This document shows, piece by piece, positions 8,129 to 17,334 of a stretch of DNA of 64,000 nucleotides (its first letter is position 1; each line of letters begins with the position of its first letter). The stretch lies in assembly GCF_001655615.1 (NCBI RefSeq), contig NZ_CP011567.1, positions 3,109,001 to 3,173,000 on the forward strand, written 5' to 3'. The notes below the pieces were generated by a model. It saw only the letters and a list, made by a program, of their open reading frames with translations. It made no database searches and was not told the DNA's origin. The position numbers and the translations under genes were made by a program. Origin of the DNA: Pseudomonas sp. GR 6-02. Its GTDB lineage: Bacteria; Pseudomonadota; Gammaproteobacteria; Pseudomonadales; Pseudomonadaceae.

Positions 8129-10576
8129 ATGTTGCCAAAGTCGCAATTTCCTTTTTTGAAAACATCGATCAGCTTCTGGGTGGCAACCCTGATGCCTCTT
8201 CTGATGAATTCATCGATGACTCAGGCTGCCACTGTTCCGGCGGGCACCACTCAAGCCATCGACGCCACGACACCCCTGCAAACCTGGCAGCTTCAAAGCA
8301 ACGCTACGTTGAACGCCACCAATGCCACAACACTGCAGATGACCAGTGCTGCTGGTGGTGTGTTCAACTTGACTGGCTCAAACGTCAGCGCCGCAACGGG
8401 TTCAGGTATTTCCCTGACCAACGCCAGCGCCAACCTGGACAACTCGAGCGTCAACAGTGCCACCGGCATCGGCATCTCTGCGATACGAAACGTCGCCAGC
8501 GTCGGTGGTTCGAATGTGACATTGCGCAATGGGTCTGTCGTTCGAGGTTTGCAAGGAGGTATCGCGGGCAACCGGTTCAGCGTCCTCAATCTGCGAAATT
8601 CCACTGTTGAAGGGACTGGCGCCACCAGTTTCGGGATTCGGATGCTGGAGGGTTCACTGTCGGCCACCGGAAGTACGATCACCGGCGGCCTCAATGGCGT
8701 GACGGTGGGCACCGACACGCAAGTATCGACTGTCATTCCAACCACCATCGTTCTGGACGCTACCCGTGTCGAAGGCAAGACAGGGTCGGCGTTAGTGGTC
8801 GGCATCAACGCGCCGAACTTTCCGACCGTGGCCAACATCGAAGTGCGTAATGGCTCGAGCCTGGTCTCAGGCAACAATACGTTGCTGGAAGTCAGGCGAG
8901 GCGCCTCGGCTGGTTTCCTTGTGGATAACAGCGCATTGACCGGTAATGTAACGGTGGCTTCCGGCAGTTCCGCCAACGTCACGCTGCAGAACAATGCATC
9001 GTTGACCGGGGACCTGCAAAACGTCACGACCGCCGTGTTAAATAATCAGGCACGTATGACCGGTAATGTGCTGGGTGCTTCAAGTGTCGCGCTTGATAAT
9101 GGTTCGACACTGAGCGGTAACCTGGACAATGTCGCCAGCGTGTCCATCAACAACCAGAGCATCATGACCGGCAACGTCAACGCTGCGACGGGCAGTGCTT
9201 CTGGCTTGACACTGGATAACGGGGCGAGCCTGACGGGGCAAGTGAACAACGTCGCCAATTTCGCCATCAGTAATCAGGCGCTCTGGCAGATGACCGGCAG
9301 CCAGTCGGTGAACAACCTGACACTCAGCAATGGCGGCGGAGTCCGATTAGGCACTAATCAGGAATATTTTCAACTGAACGTGGCCAACCTGGCGGGCAAC
9401 GGTACATTCAGGATGAGTACCGATTTCAACCAGGGCATCAGTGATTTGTTGAATATCACTGCAAGCGCTGCCGGCGATCATCAGTTGCTGGTTCGCAGTT
9501 CGGGTTTCGATCCGGTCAATGATGCTTCGATCAAGGTGGTGCAGAGCGTTGCTTCAAACGCGCAATACGGCCTCGTCAACAACCAGGTCGATGTCGGGGC
9601 GTTCACCTATAGACTGGTGAAGGACGGGAATGACTGGTACTTGCAACCCGACAAGGAAGTCGTCAGCACACCGACCCGCTCGATATTGGCGATTGCCGGC
9701 ACGACGCCTGCGGTGACCTACGGCGAAATGCCTCTATTGAACAACCGGATGGGCGATCTACGTGTCAATGGCGGGCAAACCGGCGGATGGGTCCGGTCTT
9801 TCGGCAGTCGGTACAGCATCGGCAACAATGCCTACGGGAACGGCTATAGCCAGCGCCAGTACGGGTTGTCAATGGGGGTCGATACCCCGGTGGAGATCGC
9901 GGGCGAGCGCGTGTTGCTGGGTGTGTTTGCCGGTTACAGCAAATCCGTTCTCGATCTGAGCCGTGGCAGCTCCGGTGAAATCGGCAGTACATCCCTCGGC
10001 GTTTATGGCACCTGGCTGGGTGATAGTGGCTATTACCTGGATACGGTGGCCAAGCTCAATCACTTCCGCAATGAAGCCAATGTGGCACTGAGCGATAACA
10101 CCAAAACCAAAGGCAACTACAACAATCTGGGCGCCAGTGCATCGGTCGAGTTCGGCAAGCGTATCGACTTCAAGGACGGCTATTACGCAGAGGTGTTCAC
10201 TCAATGGCAGGCAGCCTCCGTGCAAGGCAAGGACTTCAGTCTGGACAATGGCCTGAAGGTCGACGCCGACACCACACGTTCCGTGCTTGGCAAGGCGGGT
10301 GTAACGCTGGGACGTGGCATGACGCTGTCTGACGGCAGCGTCCTGCAACCTCATGTGCGTGTTGCTGGCGTTCATGAGTTCGTGAAGACCAATAAGGTGC
10401 GCGTCAATAACAATGAATTCGACAATAACTTGTCCGGCAATCAGTTGGAGGTTGCCGCCGGAGCATCCTGGACCCTCAATGATCGCTGGCAGCTACACGC
10501 GGAACTGGATACCAGCAAGGGCGATGGCGTTACCAAGGACTTTGGCGTGAACATGGGGGCGCATTACAAGTTCTGA
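8129..10576 (+). CDS. autotransporter (type Va) with beta-helical passenger
   Basis: 815 aa. The N-terminus has a hydrophobic signal segment (TSISFWVATLMPLLM) ending near TQA before ATVPAG. The passenger, to about residue 480, consists of short Asn/Ser/Thr-rich rungs typical of a right-handed beta-helix, with clear repeats such as ASLTGDLQNV, STLSGNLDNV and ASLTGQVNNV between about residues 270 and 400. The C-terminal ~260 residues (from GGWVRSFGSRYSIG) form the outer-membrane beta-barrel and end in Tyr-Lys-Phe; a terminal Phe is the usual outer-membrane sorting signal. No protease triad was seen, so it is probably a pertactin-like surface adhesin. The ATG has AGGA at 7 bases. Transcription ends at the hairpin at 10587-10614. 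Confidence 0.9.
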   Translation: MLPKSQFPFLKTSISFWVATLMPLLMNSSMTQAATVPAGTTQAIDATTPLQTWQLQSNATLNATNATTLQMTSAAGGVFNLTGSNVSAATGSGISLTNASANLDNSSVNSATGIGISAIRNVASVGGSNVTLRNGSVVRGLQGGIAGNRFSVLNLRNSTVEGTGATSFGIRMLEGSLSATGSTITGGLNGVTVGTDTQVSTVIPTTIVLDATRVEGKTGSALVVGINAPNFPTVANIEVRNGSSLVSGNNTLLEVRRGASAGFLVDNSALTGNVTVASGSSANVTLQNNASLTGDLQNVTTAVLNNQARMTGNVLGASSVALDNGSTLSGNLDNVASVSINNQSIMTGNVNAATGSASGLTLDNGASLTGQVNNVANFAISNQALWQMTGSQSVNNLTLSNGGGVRLGTNQEYFQLNVANLAGNGTFRMSTDFNQGISDLLNITASAAGDHQLLVRSSGFDPVNDASIKVVQSVASNAQYGLVNNQVDVGAFTYRLVKDGNDWYLQPDKEVVSTPTRSILAIAGTTPAVTYGEMPLLNNRMGDLRVNGGQTGGWVRSFGSRYSIGNNAYGNGYSQRQYGLSMGVDTPVEIAGERVLLGVFAGYSKSVLDLSRGSSGEIGSTSLGVYGTWLGDSGYYLDTVAKLNHFRNEANVALSDNTKTKGNYNNLGASASVEFGKRIDFKDGYYAEVFTQWQAASVQGKDFSLDNGLKVDADTTRSVLGKAGVTLGRGMTLSDGSVLQPHVRVAGVHEFVKTNKVRVNNNEFDNNLSGNQLEVAAGASWTLNDRWQLHAELDTSKGDGVTKDFGVNMGAHYKF

Positions 10577-10586
10577 CGCGAATGAA

Positions 10587-10614
10587 AAAGGGAAGCGCTG
10601 GCTTCCCTTTTTTT
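10587..10614 (+). terminator. Rho-independent terminator of the autotransporter
   Basis: A perfect stem AAAGGGAAGC / GCTTCCCTTT with loop GCTG, followed by a T-run. It sits 10 bases after the autotransporter stop. Confidence 0.92.
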
Positions 10615-10652
10615 GACTGTGTGTCCCGTCCTGAATAAGGTTTACACAGCGG

Positions 10653-11105
10653 TTAATATTTCAAAACTTGAAAATCACCATTGAGCTGAAATGTAGTTTC
10701 GTCGGCATTCTCTACGATTACCTTGAACCTGGCTTTGACGTTAGCGCTGTCGACAGCCGGTTCGATTTCGATTTCGCCTGAAATGGCTTCACTTACCACG
10801 GTGTCGTCTTTAAAGCTGAGTGCCACATCGGGACTGCTTTTGATCGCATGTTTGCCCACCGGGTAGTCCTTGGGGAGGATGATGATAATTTCACGTGCCG
10901 GATAGCTTTTGGCTTTAGTATTCGAAGCGGGTCGATCGATGGCCGTAATCTGTACGGCATCAAGTTGTTGAACGCCGACTTTTACCTGGTCTATCAGTCG
11001 GGAAGTGGCAATGAAATCCTCGATGGGTGTACCAGTGTTGGCGAAAGCCTTCGCAGTAACATAGTTACCTGGGGCAAAGCTGATTTGTTTGATTACAGCG
11101 TTCAT
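10653..11105 (-). CDS. small uncharacterised beta-rich protein
   Basis: 150 aa, start MNAVIKQISFAPGNYVTAK, with a GGAGA ribosome site 8 bases before the ATG. No signal peptide, membrane segment or recognised family. Alternating hydrophobic and polar stretches (REIIIILPKDY, GEIEIEPAVDSANVKARFKV) suggest an all-beta fold. It stands alone, convergent with the autotransporter, and has its own lux-box-like palindrome 95 bases upstream. That site matches those before 4785 and 18871, which argues that it belongs to the same regulon. Function unknown. Confidence 0.75.
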   Translation of the reverse strand: MNAVIKQISFAPGNYVTAKAFANTGTPIEDFIATSRLIDQVKVGVQQLDAVQITAIDRPASNTKAKSYPAREIIIILPKDYPVGKHAIKSSPDVALSFKDDTVVSEAISGEIEIEPAVDSANVKARFKVIVENADETTFQLNGDFQVLKY

Positions 11106-11200
11106 GAATAGGATCTCCGTTCACTAAAAGGAAGTATCCAAAGGCCGTCCGACCCTAACTCTGGATGCACCATGGAAGCGTTTTCCTGACGGGTTGTAAA

Positions 11201-11216
11201 CTGTCAAACCTGACAG
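11201..11216. promoter_or_regulatory. lux-box-like palindrome upstream of 10653-11105
   Basis: On the minus strand the site reads CTGTCAGGTTTGACAG, a CT-N12-AG palindrome that differs from the site at 4696-4711 only in the central bases. The flanks AAC before it and T after it also resemble that site. A further TGACAG at 11224-11229 (minus strand) adds a second inverted half-site. Confidence 0.6.
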
Positions 11217-11305
11217 GTTACAGCTGTCAAAATCTGTGAATGGATGGCCTCAGCATGCAGGCACAAAACGCTGGTATCCAGGCTGAACAGAGCAGGGGGC
11301 GGTCG

Positions 11306-11947
11306 TCAGCTGAACAAACCGGCGGCAATGTTGATGGAAAACCCCAATATCGCCGTGTTGAACACAAACCCGATCAACGATTGCGCTAGCACGATCTTGC
11401 GCAATTCCCGCGTGGCGACGCCGACATCCGCGGTCTGCACCGCCACGCCGATGGTGAACGAGAAGTACAGGAAGTCCCAGTAATTGGGGGTTGTCAGCCC
11501 TTCGGCAAATCGCAGCGCAGGTTCCTTGCCTTCCCAGGTGTAATACAACCGGGCGTAATGCACGCTGAAGATCACCCCGATCAACAGCCACGAGCCGATC
11601 ACGGTCATCCCGGTAAAGCCGTAGTGCAACAGCCGGTGATAGGTGTCCAGATCTTTGCTGCCTGCTAGTTGGAGGGTGATGGCGGCGAGGCTGGCCAGTG
11701 CAGCCATGCTCACGGTGAACAGCACCAGCCCGGCGTTTTCGTCCTCGACTTCGGCGATGCGTTTCACGTCGTCGGCTTTGGAACGCATGGTCAGCCAGAT
11801 GATCAGGGCCAGATACGTCCAGACCCCGGCATTCCAGCCGATGAGGATTTTGCCGAGGATCGAGTCGGCCGGAGCCAGAATGCCTGCCGCGACGCCAAGG
11901 GTGGCGGCGGCGGACAGGCGAGGGTGGGTGCGGGCGAGGAAGGGCAT
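11306..11947 (-). CDS. DUF1345 integral membrane protein
   Basis: 213 aa with about five hydrophobic segments. The ending, with [17 protein letters not shown] and the [20 protein letters not shown] stretch, is characteristic of the DUF1345 family of predicted bacterial membrane proteins of unknown function. The ATG at 11947 lacks a strong ribosome site. It lies downstream of the RND pump genes on the same strand, but a REP-like inverted pair at 12003-12099 separates them, so it is probably an independent unit. Confidence 0.85.
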   Translation of the reverse strand: MPFLARTHPRLSAAATLGVAAGILAPADSILGKILIGWNAGVWTYLALIIWLTMRSKADDVKRIAEVEDENAGLVLFTVSMAALASLAAITLQLAGSKDLDTYHRLLHYGFTGMTVIGSWLLIGVIFSVHYARLYYTWEGKEPALRFAEGLTTPNYWDFLYFSFTIGVAVQTADVGVATRELRKIVLAQSLIGFVFNTAILGFSINIAAGLFS

Positions 11948-12002
11948 GGAGACTCACTTTGATGGTGCGTTCCAGCACCATAGCGCACGCGACGTCGCTT
12001 TT

Positions 12003-12099
12003 GTAGGAGCTGCCGAAGGCTCGGGCCGCGTTCGGACGGTCTTTTGATCTTGATCTTTAAAAGCAAAGTCAAAAGATCGCAGCCTGCGGCAGCTCCTAC
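12003..12099. repeat. inverted repeat (family 2, GTAGGAGCTGCCG type)
   Basis: The arm GTAGGAGCTGCCGAAGGC is mirrored by GCCTGCGGCAGCTCCTAC, with inner arms around TTTTGATCT / AAAAGATC. It lies between the RND pump gene stop and DUF1345. Related copies are at 27622-27682, 41635-41660 (single arm) and 52629-52713. Confidence 0.85.
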
Positions 12100-12107
12100 A
12101 GGTGGAG

Positions 12108-15100
12108 TCAGTGGGGTTTGGCGGATTTGCGCACCCACTTCATCACCACCACAAAAAACACCGGTACAAACACCACCGCCAATGTCGCCGTGATCATCCC
12201 GCCGATCACCCCGGTGCCGATCGCCTGCTGGCTTGCGGAACTGGCCCCGGTAGCAATCGCCAACGGCACCACCCCAAGAATGAACGCCAGCGATGTCATC
12301 ACAATCGGCCGCAACCGCAGGCGCGCCGCTTGCAGCGTGGCATCGATCAGGTCATGACCTTCGTCATACAGGCTTTTGGCGAACTCGATGATCAGGATTG
12401 CGTTCTTCGCCGACAGGCCAATGATGGTGATCAGCCCGACCTTGAAGAACACGTCATTGGGCATCCCGCGCAGGGTCACAGCCAGGACCGCGCCGAGCAC
12501 ACCCAGCGGCACCACCAGCAGCACCGAGGTCGGAATCGACCAACTCTCATACAGCGCCGCCAGGCACAGGAACACGATCAGCAGCGACAGACCGAGCAGC
12601 ATCGGCGCCTGACTACCGGACAAGCGTTCCTGCAACGACAACCCGGTCCATTCCTGGCCCAACCCCGCCGGGCCTTGCGCCACCAGCCGTTCGATTTCCG
12701 CCATGGCTTCGCCAGTACTGTAACCGGGCGCCGGTTCACCGGAAATGCTGATGGCCGGGTAGCCGTTGTATCGGGTCAACTGCGCCGGGCCCTGGGTCCA
12801 GTTGGCCCGGACGAAGGCCGACAGTGGCACCATTTTTTCAGCGTTGTTGCGTACGTGAATCTTCAGCAGATCGGCGACCTGGCTGCGTTGATCGCCTTCG
12901 GCCTGGACCACCACTCGCTGCATTCGCCCCTGGTTGGGGAAGTCGTTGATGTAAGCCGAACCCACAGCGGTGGACAGTACGTTGCCGATGTCGGCAAAGG
13001 AGATGCCCAAGGCGTTGGCTTGCTTGCGGTCCACGATCAGCTGAACCTGTGGCGCTTCGGCCAGGGCACTTTCGCGCACGTTCATCAGGATCGGGCTCTT
13101 CTCGGCGGCCGCCAGCAACTGGCTACGCGCCTGCATCAGCGTGGCATGGCCGAGGCCGCCACGGTCCTGCAAGCGGAACTCGAAACCGCTGGAGGTGCCG
13201 AGACCGTCAACCGGCGGCGGCAGCACCGAGAAAGCCATGGCATCCTTGATCTGGCTCAGCGCGATGTTGGCGCGATCGGCGATGGAACTCGCCGAGTCGT
13301 CGCTGCCCCGATCCGACCAGTCCTTGAGCGTGGTGAACGCCAGCGCAGCGTTCTGCCCGCTACCGGAAAAACTGAAGCCGAGAATCACTGTGCTGTCGCC
13401 GACGCCCGGTTCGGTGGCGTTGTGTGCTTCGATCTGCTCCACCACATTTATTGTGCGATTCTTGCTCGCGCCCGGTGGCAGTTGGATGTCGGTGATGGTG
13501 TAGCCCTGGTCTTCCACCGGCAGGAACGAGGAGGGCAGACGACTGAAACACAGTCCCAGGCCGACTAGCAGCACGCCATAAATCAACAGGTAACGACCGG
13601 TGCGTTTCAACGCATAGGCGACCCAGCCCTGATAACGCTCGGTCAGTTGTTCGAAGCGCCGGTTGAACCAGCCAAAGAATCCGGCTTTTTCGTGATGCTC
13701 GCCTTTGGCAATCGGCTTCAACAGCGTCGCACACAACGCCGGGGTCAACGTCAGGGCGAGGAACGCCGAGAACAGGATCGACGTGGCCATCGACAGCGAG
13801 AACTGTTGGTAAATCACCCCGACCGAGCCCTGCATGAACGCCATCGGAATGAACACCGCCACCAGCACCAGGGTGATGCCGATGATCGCGCCGGTGATCT
13901 GCTTCATCGCCTTGCGCGTGGCTTCCTTGGGCGACAGGCCTTCGGTGGCCATGATTCGTTCGACGTTCTCCACCACCACAATCGCGTCGTCCACCAGAAT
14001 GCCGATGGCCAGCACCATGCCGAACATGGTCAACACGTTGATCGAGAAGCCCAGCGCGAGCATGGTCGCAAACGTGCCCATCAACGCCACCGGCACCACC
14101 AGCGTCGGGATCAGCGTGTAGCGGATGTTCTGCAGGAACAGGAACATCACCGCAAACACCAGCACCATCGCCTCGCCGAGGGTGTAAACCACTTTGGTGA
14201 TCGAGACCTTGACGAAGGGTGAGGTGTCGTACGGGATCTTGTATTCGACACCGGCCGGGAAATAGCGCGCCAGTTCGTCCATCTTTGCTCGCACCAGCGT
14301 TGCGGTGCTCAGGGCATTGGCGCCCGGCGACAGTTGCACACTGACGGCGGTAGACGGTTTGCCGTTCAGGCGTGTGGAGAACTGATATTCCTGGCTGCCG
14401 ATCTCGACCCGCGCCACATCACGGATGCGCACGGTAGAACCGTCAGGATTGGCCTTGAGCACGATGTCGGCGAATTCCTCAGGCGTCGACAGCTGGCCTT
14501 TGACCAGAACGGTCGCGGTGATTTCCTGAGTGGTGCGGGTCGGCAAGTCGCCGATGCTGCCCGCGGAAACCTGAGCGTTCTGCGCAACGATGGCGGCGTT
14601 GACGTCAGCCGGGGTCAGGTTGAAGCCGATCAGCTTCTGCGGGTCGATCCAGATCCGCATCGCCCGTTCGGCGCCGTACAACTGGGCCTTGCCGACGCCG
14701 TCCAGACGCTTGATCTCGTTCATCACGTTGCGCGCCAGGTAATCGCTGAGCGCCACGTCATCGAGCTTGCCGTCGCTGGAGGTGAGGGTGATCAGCAACA
14801 GGAAACCGGCGGAGACTTTCTCCACCTGCAAACCTTGCTGGGTGACCGCCTGAGGCAGGCGCGACTCAACCGCTTTGAGGCGGTTTTGCACATCGACCTG
14901 GGCCATTTCCGGATTGGTGCCCGGCTGGAACGTCGCGGTGATGGTGGCGCTGCCGAGGCTGCTCTGGGATTCGAAGTACAGCAGATGGTCGGCGCCGTTG
15001 AGTTCTCCTTCGATCAGGCTGACCACGCTTTCGTCCACGGTCTGCGCCGAAGCGCCGGGGTAGGTGGCGTAGATTTCGACTTTCGGCGGCGCAACGTTCG

Positions 15101-15206
15101 GGTATTGCGCCACGGGTAACTGCCCAATGGCCAACGCACCGGCCAGCAGGATGAACAAGGCAACCACCCAGGCGAACACCGGGCGATCGATAAAGAACTG
15201 CGGCAT
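12108..15206 (-). CDS. RND multidrug efflux inner-membrane pump, MexD-like
   Basis: 1032 aa, a full-length HAE1-type RND transporter: start MPQFFIDRPVFAWVVALFI, twelve membrane helices, two large periplasmic loops, and the proton-relay motif GILVDDAIVVVENVER in helix 4 at about residues 400-415. Family knowledge says such pumps export drugs, solvents or detergents from the periplasm and inner leaflet using proton influx. The N-terminal third resembles MexD more than MexB or MexF. The adaptor gene lies 14 bases upstream on the same strand. No outer-membrane channel gene is adjacent, so a channel such as OprM or TolC encoded elsewhere must be used. Confidence 0.93.
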   Translation of the reverse strand: MPQFFIDRPVFAWVVALFILLAGALAIGQLPVAQYPNVAPPKVEIYATYPGASAQTVDESVVSLIEGELNGADHLLYFESQSSLGSATITATFQPGTNPEMAQVDVQNRLKAVESRLPQAVTQQGLQVEKVSAGFLLLITLTSSDGKLDDVALSDYLARNVMNEIKRLDGVGKAQLYGAERAMRIWIDPQKLIGFNLTPADVNAAIVAQNAQVSAGSIGDLPTRTTQEITATVLVKGQLSTPEEFADIVLKANPDGSTVRIRDVARVEIGSQEYQFSTRLNGKPSTAVSVQLSPGANALSTATLVRAKMDELARYFPAGVEYKIPYDTSPFVKVSITKVVYTLGEAMVLVFAVMFLFLQNIRYTLIPTLVVPVALMGTFATMLALGFSINVLTMFGMVLAIGILVDDAIVVVENVERIMATEGLSPKEATRKAMKQITGAIIGITLVLVAVFIPMAFMQGSVGVIYQQFSLSMATSILFSAFLALTLTPALCATLLKPIAKGEHHEKAGFFGWFNRRFEQLTERYQGWVAYALKRTGRYLLIYGVLLVGLGLCFSRLPSSFLPVEDQGYTITDIQLPPGASKNRTINVVEQIEAHNATEPGVGDSTVILGFSFSGSGQNAALAFTTLKDWSDRGSDDSASSIADRANIALSQIKDAMAFSVLPPPVDGLGTSSGFEFRLQDRGGLGHATLMQARSQLLAAAEKSPILMNVRESALAEAPQVQLIVDRKQANALGISFADIGNVLSTAVGSAYINDFPNQGRMQRVVVQAEGDQRSQVADLLKIHVRNNAEKMVPLSAFVRANWTQGPAQLTRYNGYPAISISGEPAPGYSTGEAMAEIERLVAQGPAGLGQEWTGLSLQERLSGSQAPMLLGLSLLIVFLCLAALYESWSIPTSVLLVVPLGVLGAVLAVTLRGMPNDVFFKVGLITIIGLSAKNAILIIEFAKSLYDEGHDLIDATLQAARLRLRPIVMTSLAFILGVVPLAIATGASSASQQAIGTGVIGGMITATLAVVFVPVFFVVVMKWVRKSAKPH

Positions 15207-15220
15207 AAAAAGCGTCCTGC

Positions 15221-16378
15221 TTACTGACCAGAAACCTGGGCAAGTGGAAGAGGGGTGTTGTCGATCTGGACTTTCTCACCGGGGCGCGCGTGTTGCAGGC
15301 CTTCAGTGACGATGCGGTCACCGGGCTTGAGGCCGCGGGTGACGATCCAGCGATCGTTCTGCACCGGGCCCAGCTCTACCGGTTGCTGGCCGACCCGCTG
15401 TTCGGCGTCGAGCAATAGCACTTGGGCGACACCGGCGCTGTCACGCTGAATGGCCCGTTGCGGCACGCTGATGCCTTGCTGATTGAACGCTTGCTCCAGA
15501 CGTACGCGAACGAAGCTGCCCGGCAGCAAGTCGAGGTCCGGGTTGGGGAACTCGCTGCGCAGAATGATCTGACCGGTGCCCGGGTCGACGGTGATGTCGG
15601 TGAACAACAACTTGCCGGGCAACGGATAAAGGCTGCCGTCGTCCTGGATCAGCGTGGCTTTGGCCTGGCCTTGGCCCACTTCCTTTAACTGGCCAGAGCG
15701 GAAGGCCCGGCGCAGATCGTTGAGTTCACGGGTCGATTGGGTCAGGTCGGCGTGGATCGGGTTCAACTGCTGAATCAGCGCCAGCGGCGTGGTTTCGTTC
15801 TGCCCCACCAGCGCGCCTTCAGTCACCAGCGCGCGGCCGATGCGCCCGGAAATCGGCGCGGTGACGGTGGCATAACCGAGGTTCAATTTCGCCCGCTCCA
15901 CCGCGGCTTTGTTGGCGGCGACATCGGCGGCGGTCTGCCGGGCATTGGCTCGGGCATTGTCGTAATCCTGAGCGCTGATGGCGTTGCCTTCGATCAATTG
16001 GGCGTAACGCTGCTCCTGCAATCTGGCCTGGAACGCGTTGGCTTCGGCCTTGCGCTGCGCGGCTTCGGCGCTGTCCAGGTCGGCCTTGAAGGGGGCCGGG
16101 TCGATACGGAACAGAACGTCGCCTTTATTCACGTCGCTGCCTTCGCGGAAGACCCGCTGTAACACCACGCCGGCAACCCGGGCACGCACTTCGGCAATCC
16201 GTGGCGCGGCAATCCGCCCGCTCAAGTCGCTGCTGATTGACAGAGGACGAGCTTCGACGGTTTCGATGCGCACCGTGGCCAGCGGTGCCGATTCTTCGGC
16301 GGTCGAAGACTGGTCACAAGCGCTCAGCGTCAACGCCAGGGCAATCAGGCTGAGCGTGGCAAGCAGGTTCTTTGACAT
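15221..16378 (-). CDS. RND efflux periplasmic adaptor lipoprotein, MexC-like
   Basis: 385 aa membrane fusion protein. The N-terminal signal ends in the lipobox LTLSAC, so Cys21 should be lipidated and the protein anchored to the inner membrane. A biotinyl-lipoyl-like hairpin domain (VLFRIDPAPFKADLDSAEAA and the later ATVTAPISGRIGRALV) and a beta-barrel follow. It precedes the RND pump by 14 bases in one operon. The divergent two-component system at 16630 probably regulates it, because the shared intergenic region is only ~250 bases and contains a REP pair. Confidence 0.92.
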   Translation of the reverse strand: MSKNLLATLSLIALALTLSACDQSSTAEESAPLATVRIETVEARPLSISSDLSGRIAAPRIAEVRARVAGVVLQRVFREGSDVNKGDVLFRIDPAPFKADLDSAEAAQRKAEANAFQARLQEQRYAQLIEGNAISAQDYDNARANARQTAADVAANKAAVERAKLNLGYATVTAPISGRIGRALVTEGALVGQNETTPLALIQQLNPIHADLTQSTRELNDLRRAFRSGQLKEVGQGQAKATLIQDDGSLYPLPGKLLFTDITVDPGTGQIILRSEFPNPDLDLLPGSFVRVRLEQAFNQQGISVPQRAIQRDSAGVAQVLLLDAEQRVGQQPVELGPVQNDRWIVTRGLKPGDRIVTEGLQHARPGEKVQIDNTPLPLAQVSGQ

Positions 16379-16533
16379 GGAAATACCCCAATAATGACTA
16401 CCCGCATCCTACGGGGAGTCGATGAGGGTAGCGGTGAAGCTTTGTTGGTGCTGTGTGAAATTGTGTAAGGGTTTTGCTCGCGTATGCGTGAGGGCGTATA
16501 TCCTTCGCAGCTTGAAACTTTTTGCGACGGTCA

Positions 16534-16595
16534 GGCCGCCTTCGCGGGCAAGCCTCGCTCCTACAGTAGGAGCGAGGCTTGCCCGCGAAGAGGCC
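16534..16595. repeat. REP inverted pair (family 1) between the efflux operon and the response regulator
   Basis: Arms GCCTTCGCGGGCAAGCCTCG and the complement CGAGGCTTGCCCGCGAAG meet almost without a loop (CTACAGTAG). It is the tightest of the seven family-1 pairs in the window and lies in the divergent promoter region. Confidence 0.9.
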
Positions 16596-16629
16596 CTGAA
16601 GTTCGCCACAGCACTTTCTGGAAACACCC

Positions 16630-17331
16630 ATGCCCAACATCCTCCTGGTCGAAGACGACACCGCGCTCTCGGAACTGATTGCCAGCTACCTGGAACGCAA
16701 CGGTTATTCCGTCAGCGTGATCAGCCGCGGCGATCATGTACGCGAACGCGCGCGGGTCAGTCCGCCGGACCTGGTGATTCTCGATCTGATGTTGCCGGGG
16801 CTCGACGGCTTGCAGGTCTGCCGCTTGCTGCGGGCGGATTCGGCGACGTTGCCGATCCTGATGCTCACCGCCCGTGACGACAGTCACGATCAGGTGCTGG
16901 GCCTGGAAATGGGCGCAGACGACTACGTCACCAAACCCTGCGAGCCCCGTGTGTTGCTGGCCCGCGTACGCACGCTGTTGCGTCGCAGCAGCCTCAGCGA
17001 ACCGCAGACCGCTAATGACCGTATTCTCATGGGCAACCTGTGCATCGACCTGTCCGAGCGCACTGTGACCTGGCGCGGGCAACTGGTCGAGCTGTCCAGC
17101 GGCGAATACAACTTGCTGGTGGTGCTGGCCCGGCATGCCGGCGAGGTGCTGAGCCGTGACCAAATTCTGCAACGCCTGCGCGGTATCGAATTCAACGGTA
17201 CCGACCGCTCGGTGGATGTGGCCATCTCCAAACTGCGGCGCAAGTTCGACGACCACGCCGGCGAGGCGCGCAAGATCAAGACCGTGTGGGGCAAGGGCTA
17301 CCTGTTCAGCCGCTCCGAGTGGGAATGCTGA
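16630..17331 (+). CDS. OmpR-family response regulator, RstA-like
   Basis: 233 aa. The receiver domain (residues 1-115) has the acidic pocket VEDD, phosphoacceptor Asp52 (VILDLMLPG) and the conserved Lys in YVTKPCEP. The winged-helix output domain (about 135-228) ends with IKTVWGKGYLFS. The sensor kinase starts 3 bases after its stop. Sequence and arrangement resemble the RstA/RstB pair. Divergent placement from a MexCD-like pump suggests, but does not prove, that it controls the pump. Confidence 0.9.
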   Translation: MPNILLVEDDTALSELIASYLERNGYSVSVISRGDHVRERARVSPPDLVILDLMLPGLDGLQVCRLLRADSATLPILMLTARDDSHDQVLGLEMGADDYVTKPCEPRVLLARVRTLLRRSSLSEPQTANDRILMGNLCIDLSERTVTWRGQLVELSSGEYNLLVVLARHAGEVLSRDQILQRLRGIEFNGTDRSVDVAISKLRRKFDDHAGEARKIKTVWGKGYLFSRSEWEC

Positions 17332-17334
17332 ACC

